A stretch of DNA of 64,000 nucleotides, taken from positions 62,001 to 126,000 of the forward strand of contig NZ_JAHDTF010000004.1 in assembly GCF_018531465.1 (NCBI RefSeq), given 5' to 3'. Each line of letters begins with the position of its first letter. Position 1 is the stretch's first letter. The stretch comes from Sphaerisporangium fuscum (GTDB taxonomy: Bacteria > Actinomycetota > Actinomycetes > Streptosporangiales > Streptosporangiaceae). Below are positions 59,863 through 64,000 of the stretch, piece by piece. A program made the position numbers and the translations under genes. The notes under the pieces were generated by a model, which was given only the letters and a program-made list of their open reading frames with translations, did not search any database and was not told the origin of the DNA.

Positions 59863-59882
59863 TGGAGGAACGAGGCAACGTC

Positions 59883-60629
59883 ATGGGAGAGTTCGACGGG
59901 CTCGCGGCACTGGTGACCGGCGGAGGCTCCGGCATCGGCCTCGCCGCCGCCACCCTGCTCGCCGACCGCGGCGCGCGGGTGGCCTGTCTCGACATCGCGC
60001 CGCCCGGGGGCCGGTTCGTCGGCGTCACCGCGGACGTCACCGACGACGCCGCGGTGCGGACGGCCGTCGCCGCGGCGGCGGAGGCGCTCGGCGGCCTCGA
60101 CATCCTGGTCAACAACGCGGGCATCGGCGCGGCCGGCACCGTCGAGCAGAACCCCGACGAGGAATGGTTGCGCGTCCTCGACGTCAACCTGCTGGGCATG
60201 GTGCGGGTGACCAGGGCCGCGCTGCCGCACCTGCGCGCCTCCGAGCACGCGGCCATCGTCAACACCTGCTCCATCGCGGCGTGGGCGGGCCTGCCGAATC
60301 GCGCGCTCTACAGCGCGTCCAAGGGCGCGATCATGTCGCTCACGCTGGCCATGGCGACCGACCACCTCCCCGACGGGATCCGCGTGAACTGCGTCAACCC
60401 GGGCACCGCCGACACCCCCTGGGTGCAGCGGCTGCTCGACGCCGCGCCGGACCCCGAGGCCGAGCGGCGCGCGCTGGAGCAGCGCCAGCCGATGGGGCGG
60501 CTGGTCAGCGCGGAGGAGGTGGCAGCCGCGATCGCCTACCTGGCCAGTCCCCTCGCGAGCAGCACCACCGGCACCGTGCTCGCCGTCGACGGCGGCATGC
60601 ACGGCCTGCGCCCCCGGCCCAAAGCCTGA
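59883..60629 (+). CDS. SDR, probable 2-keto-3-deoxy-L-fuconate dehydrogenase
   Basis: A 248-residue short-chain dehydrogenase from the ATG at 59883 (CGAGGC upstream; an ATG at 59862 is the alternative). It has the Gly-rich loop TGGGSGIGLAAATLL, DVTDDAAVR, NNAGIG, the catalytic serine in NTCSIAAWAG, Tyr/Lys in YSASKGA and PGTADTPW. Between a fuconate dehydratase and a fucose-like ABC transporter, it most likely oxidises 2-keto-3-deoxy-L-fuconate to the 2,4-diketo product cleaved by the FAH-family enzyme. An L-fucose dehydrogenase role is the alternative. Confidence 0.93.
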   Translation: MGEFDGLAALVTGGGSGIGLAAATLLADRGARVACLDIAPPGGRFVGVTADVTDDAAVRTAVAAAAEALGGLDILVNNAGIGAAGTVEQNPDEEWLRVLDVNLLGMVRVTRAALPHLRASEHAAIVNTCSIAAWAGLPNRALYSASKGAIMSLTLAMATDHLPDGIRVNCVNPGTADTPWVQRLLDAAPDPEAERRALEQRQPMGRLVSAEEVAAAIAYLASPLASSTTGTVLAVDGGMHGLRPRPKA

Positions 60630-60658
60630 CCTGCCCGCCCTCGGAAGCACCCCCCAAA

Positions 60659-60685
60659 GCCGGCCGTCCCCAAGCCCGGGCCGGC
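60659..60685 (+). promoter_or_regulatory. GC hairpin between enzyme and transporter genes
   Basis: GCCGGCC (60659-60665) pairs with GGCCGGC (60679-60685) around a 13-nt loop, in the 87-bp gap after the SDR gene. It may be a partial terminator or mRNA stabiliser that sets the level of the binding-protein gene. Confidence 0.35.
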
Positions 60686-60716
60686 GCCTCCGAACCCTTC
60701 TCGAATCGAGGCGACA

Positions 60717-61772
60717 GTGAAAGCACGACCTTCGGCCGCGTGCGCGGCCCTGTTCACCCTCACCCTCACGCTCGCCGCGTGCGGCTCCTCCGGTTCCACG
60801 ACCACGTCGTCCTCAGGCGGCGCGGCCGCGGGCAAGGGCGGCAAGGTGGGCGTGGACTTCCCCCGCGCCGACACCGACTTCTGGAACTCCTACAACAAGT
60901 ACGTCCCCAAGCTGGCCGGCGAGCTCGGCATCGACCTGATGCCGCCGACCAACTCCCAGAACGACGTCGCCAAGCTCGTCGCCAACGTGCAGGCCCTCAC
61001 CAGCCAGGGCGCCAAGGCGATCGTCATGGCCCCGCAGGACACCGGCGCGATCGCCACCACCCTCGACCAGCTCGCGAGCAAGAACATCCCGGTCGTCACC
61101 GTCGACACCCGTCCCGATAAGGGCAAGACCTACATGGTGGTGCGCGCCGACAACCGGGCCTACGGCGAGAAGGCGTGCAAGTTCCTCGGCGAACAGCTGA
61201 AGGGCAAGGGGAAGGTCGTCGAGTTCCAGGGCTCGCTGGCGTCGGTGAACGGCCGCGACCGCTCCGAGGCGTTCGCCGAGTGCATGAAGACGAACTACCC
61301 CGGCATCACGGTCTTCGCGGAGCCGACCGAGTGGGAGGGCACCAAGGCCTCGGCCGCGCTGCAGACCCGGCTCACCCAGCACCCCGACATCAACGGCATC
61401 TACATGCAGGCCGGCGGAGCGTTCCTCGCCCCCACCCTGCAGTTGCTGAAGTCGAAGAACCTGCTGGTGCCGCCGGCCGACCCCAAGCACATCTTCATCG
61501 TCTCCAACGACGGCATCCCGCAGGAGTTCCAGGCCATCCGCGACGGCCAGATCGACGCCACCGTGTCGCAGCCGGCCGACCTGTACGCCAAGTGGGCGCT
61601 GTCGTACGCCAAGGCCGCGCTGGAGGGCAGGACCTTCGCCCCCGGGAAGACCGACCACGACAGCACGATCGTGGACGTCGGCGGCGGGCGTCTGGAGGAC
61701 CAGCTGCCCGCCCCGCTGGTGACGAAGGAGAACGTCGACGACCCCGGCCTCTGGGGCAACCAGGTCAAGTGA
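60717..61772 (+). CDS. Sugar ABC transporter substrate-binding lipoprotein
   Basis: A 351-residue binding protein of the Peripla_BP_4 class. A lipobox (LTLAAC) follows a short signal peptide, then a Ser/Thr/Gly linker. The two-lobed domain has DFPRADTDFWNSYNKYVPKL at the start and TSQGAKAIVMAPQDTGAIAT further on. The GTG start has GAGG upstream. Adjacent fuconate enzymes make L-fucose or a related 6-deoxyhexose the probable ligand; the protein itself does not reveal it. Its TGA and the ATPase ATG share one base. Confidence 0.93.
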   Translation: MKARPSAACAALFTLTLTLAACGSSGSTTTSSSGGAAAGKGGKVGVDFPRADTDFWNSYNKYVPKLAGELGIDLMPPTNSQNDVAKLVANVQALTSQGAKAIVMAPQDTGAIATTLDQLASKNIPVVTVDTRPDKGKTYMVVRADNRAYGEKACKFLGEQLKGKGKVVEFQGSLASVNGRDRSEAFAECMKTNYPGITVFAEPTEWEGTKASAALQTRLTQHPDINGIYMQAGGAFLAPTLQLLKSKNLLVPPADPKHIFIVSNDGIPQEFQAIRDGQIDATVSQPADLYAKWALSYAKAALEGRTFAPGKTDHDSTIVDVGGGRLEDQLPAPLVTKENVDDPGLWGNQVK

Positions 61773-63274
61773 TGACGTCCTCCGACACCGCCCCCGCCGT
61801 CGAGGCGCGGGGCGTCACCAAGCGCTTCGGGCCGACGACGGCGCTCGACCGGGCCGGGATCGCGATCGCGGAGGGGGAGACGCACGCGCTGGTCGGCCGC
61901 AACGGGGCCGGCAAGTCGACGCTGGTGTCGATCCTCACCGGCCTCCAGCGGCCCGACGAGGGCGAGGTGCTGTTCGCCGGCCGTCCCGCGCCCGCCCTCG
62001 CCGACCGGGACGCCTGGCGGCGGCAGGTCGCCTGCGTCTACCAGAAGTCGACGATCATCCCCACGCTGACCGTCGCCGAGAACCTGTTCCTCAATCGCCA
62101 GGCCGGCCGCGGCCCCATCAACTGGCGCTCCCTGCGGGCCCGCGCGCGCGAGCTGCTCGACCAGTACGGGGTCGGGGTCGACGCCGGGCGCCTCGCCGGC
62201 GACCTCGGCGTGGAGCAGCGCCAGCTGCTGGAGATCGCGCGGGCGCTGTCGTTCGGCGCCCGGTTCATCATCCTGGACGAGCCGACCGCGCAGCTCGACG
62301 GCCCCGCGATCGAGCGGCTCTTCGAGCGGATGCGGGCCCTGCGCGAGCAGGGCGTGACGATGATGTTCATCTCGCACCACCTGGAGGAGGTCTACCAGGT
62401 CTGCCAGTCGGTCACCGTGTTCCGCGACGCCCGCCACGTCCTGACCCGCCCGGTCGCCGATCTCCCGCACGACGAGCTGGTCGCGGCGATGACGGGCGAG
62501 GCCGCCGCCGGCTACCAGGCCCGCGCACGGGTGGTCCGCGACGGCGCGAAGGTCGTGCTGAGCGCGGAGAAGCTGTCCCTGGCCGGCCGCTACCGCGACG
62601 TCGACCTCGCCGTCCGCGAGGGGGAGATCGTCGGGCTGGCCGGGTCGGGCAGCAGCGGCAAGGTGGGCCTCGCCGAGACGCTGGTCGGGCTGTACGCGGC
62701 CGACAGCGGCACGGTCGTGATCAACGGCAGGCGGCCGCGTCCAGGGGACGTCTCCTCGGCGCTGCGCGCGGGCCTCGGCTTCGTCCCGCAGGACCGGCAC
62801 AAGGAGGGGTTCGTCCCGCTGCTCTCCATCGCCGAGAACGCGACCCTGCCCATCGCCCACAAGCTCGGCAGGCTCGGGGCGGTGTCCCCGGCCCTGCGGC
62901 GGGCCAGGGCGGAGCGGATGATCGAGGAGCTGGCCATCAAGACCACCGGGCCCTCCCAGCCGGTCGGCGACCTGTCCGGCGGCAACGCGCAGAAGGTGGT
63001 GATGGCGCGGGCGATCGCCGACAACCCCAGGGCGCTGGTCGTCATCAACCCCACCGCCGGGGTGGACGTACGGGCCAAGCAGGCCCTGCTCGGCGCGGTC
63101 GAGGACGCCGCCGAGCGCGGCGCCGGGGCGGTGCTCGTCAGCGACGAGCTGGACGACCTGCGCATCTGCGACCGCGTCCTTGTGATGTTCCACGGCCGTG
63201 TCGTGAAGGAAGTGCCGCGAGGCTGGGCCGACGCCGAGCTCGTGGCGGTCATGGAAGGTGTCGACGCACGATGA
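61772..63274 (+). CDS. Sugar ABC transporter ATP-binding protein (two-domain)
   Basis: A 500-residue two-domain ATPase of the RbsA/MglA/RhaT type, ATG overlapping the preceding stop by one base. Domain 1: Walker A VGRNGAGKSTLVSILTGL, signature GVEQRQLLEIARAL, Walker B FIILDEPTAQL. Domain 2: GSGSSGKVGLAETL, signature LSGGNAQKVVMARAI, and VINPTAGVDVRAK, where Pro/Thr replace the usual DEP of Walker B. Loss of that acidic residue, together with the degenerate Walker A, suggests the second domain does not hydrolyse ATP. It should power sugar uptake with the adjacent permease. Confidence 0.93.
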   Translation: MTSSDTAPAVEARGVTKRFGPTTALDRAGIAIAEGETHALVGRNGAGKSTLVSILTGLQRPDEGEVLFAGRPAPALADRDAWRRQVACVYQKSTIIPTLTVAENLFLNRQAGRGPINWRSLRARARELLDQYGVGVDAGRLAGDLGVEQRQLLEIARALSFGARFIILDEPTAQLDGPAIERLFERMRALREQGVTMMFISHHLEEVYQVCQSVTVFRDARHVLTRPVADLPHDELVAAMTGEAAAGYQARARVVRDGAKVVLSAEKLSLAGRYRDVDLAVREGEIVGLAGSGSSGKVGLAETLVGLYAADSGTVVINGRRPRPGDVSSALRAGLGFVPQDRHKEGFVPLLSIAENATLPIAHKLGRLGAVSPALRRARAERMIEELAIKTTGPSQPVGDLSGGNAQKVVMARAIADNPRALVVINPTAGVDVRAKQALLGAVEDAAERGAGAVLVSDELDDLRICDRVLVMFHGRVVKEVPRGWADAELVAVMEGVDAR

Positions 63275-64000
63275 CCGAAACCACCGTCGCCTCTTCGGGG
63301 TCCTCGGGCCCCCCTGCCGGCGGCACGAGCGCGGCGCCGGACCGGGTACGGCTCGCGCGCTTCCGCGACCTGGCCCTCGTCCCGGCGATCCTGCTGCTGA
63401 TCGTGGTCGGCGCCCTGATCGACCCGGCGTTCCTCAGCGGTGACAACCTGACCAACGTGCTCCAGCAGCAGACCGAGCTGTCGCTGCTGGTGCTCGCCGA
63501 GGCGATGATCCTCATCGCCGGGAAGTTCGACCTGTCGCTGGAGTCGACCGTCGGGCTCGCTCCGGCGCTCGCCGCCGGCCTGGTCATCCCCGCCGGGTCC
63601 AACGGCCTCGGCACCGAGTGGCCGACGGCGCTCGCGGTCCCGATCTGCCTGCTCATCGGCGTGGCCGTCGGGGCGTTCAACGGGCTGCTGATCCTGAGGT
63701 TCAAGCTGTCGGCGTTCATCGTGACGCTCGGCATGCTGATCGTGCTGCGCGGCCTGCAGATCGGCTTCACCAGCGGGCAGAACCTCTTCGCGCTGCCCGA
63801 CTCGGTGCTCTACCTCGGCAACGCCCGCTGGCTCGGGCTGCCCGCGTCCATCTGGATCTGCGCGGTCGCCTACGCCGCCGGCATCGTCTTGCTCGGCTAC
63901 TTCCGGCACGGCAGGTCGATCTACGCGATCGGCGGCAACGCGGACGCCGCCCGCGCGGCCGGCGTCCGTACCGACCGGGTCGTCTGGACGGTGTTCATGG
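63271..64000 (+). CDS. Sugar ABC transporter permease (partial, runs off window)
   Basis: The first 243 codons of a BPD_transp_2 permease, starting at an ATG that overlaps the ATPase stop by four bases. A Ser/Gly-rich N-terminus precedes hydrophobic segments (LALVPAILLLIVVGALIDP, SLLVLAEAMILIAGKFDLSL with the family G.FDLS motif, AVPICLLIGVAVGAFNGLLI, FIVTLGMLIVLRGL). The cytoplasmic loop HGRSIYAIGGNADAARAAGV, equivalent to the coupling region of the other permease in this window, is reached just before the edge. About 90-110 residues are missing. Confidence 0.93.
   Translation, partial: MTETTVASSGSSGPPAGGTSAAPDRVRLARFRDLALVPAILLLIVVGALIDPAFLSGDNLTNVLQQQTELSLLVLAEAMILIAGKFDLSLESTVGLAPALAAGLVIPAGSNGLGTEWPTALAVPICLLIGVAVGAFNGLLILRFKLSAFIVTLGMLIVLRGLQIGFTSGQNLFALPDSVLYLGNARWLGLPASIWICAVAYAAGIVLLGYFRHGRSIYAIGGNADAARAAGVRTDRVVWTVFM

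Overview
The window is a strongly G+C-rich stretch of actinomycete chromosome. Starts are often GTG, sometimes TTG; 4-bp ATGA/GTGA overlaps are frequent; several transcripts look leaderless; and there is a fused E2-E1 2-oxoglutarate enzyme (kgd), typical of Actinomycetota. The gene mix (GH9-CBM2 cellulase, DUF6104, CGNR regulator, several ROK/ABC sugar loci, CYP125-like P450) fits a soil filamentous actinomycete. Streptosporangiales is my best guess, by inference only. I saw no rRNA, tRNA, CRISPR array, insertion sequence, prophage or replication origin.

Layout. 1-7.1 kb: L,D-transpeptidase; a secreted protein with an Ig-like domain, a charged helical repeat and a His-rich tail; an MDR oxidoreductase; a repeat-rich intergenic region; a DUF4097-PadR operon. 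6.9-11.8 kb: DUF6104, kgd, a B3/B4-domain protein. 11.8-20 kb: GH9 cellulase, divergent ArsR-MFS pair, MBL hydrolase, a Cys-containing leader peptide in front of two flavin reductases, a DUF305 lipoprotein. 19.8-22.1 kb: divergent DAPDH-like dehydrogenase and HSD17B4-like SDR. 22.3-29.4 kb: a sugar locus (ROK regulator, ABC ATPase, permease, binding protein, Gfo/Idh dehydrogenase, TIM-barrel isomerase). 29.5-31.3 kb: PPOX, ferredoxin and zinc ADH. 31.5-35.6 kb: methyltransferase, ECF sigma with membrane partner, VOC protein, divergent CGNR/MBL pair. 35.6-41.6 kb: PVA-dehydrogenase-like propeller with carboxylesterase, an asparagine-synthetase homologue, a deleted HD-kinase gene. 41.7-48.4 kb: HigBA; a GT4/methyltransferase/toroid surface-glycan set divergent from gmd; an alginate-lyase-family protein. 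48.4-54.3 kb: PepSY protein, two-component system, secreted protein, DUF6220 and multicopper oxidase. 54.5-56.2 kb: AKR/TetR. 56.2-64 kb: CYP125-like P450, then a divergent non-phosphorylative L-fucose operon (FAH, FucD, SDR, ABC transporter) running off the right edge.

How the parts connect. Two loci show a full sugar uptake-and-oxidation module under a local regulator. A box of the form TAGAACnnGTTyyA, which fits the published KstR consensus, lies upstream of the PPOX-ferredoxin-ADH operon, of the P450 26 kb away and of gmd, so the ferredoxin may serve the P450. A palindromic intergenic repeat recurs at least four times. Most local regulators sit beside visible inverted-repeat operators, so regulatory architecture is unusually readable here.
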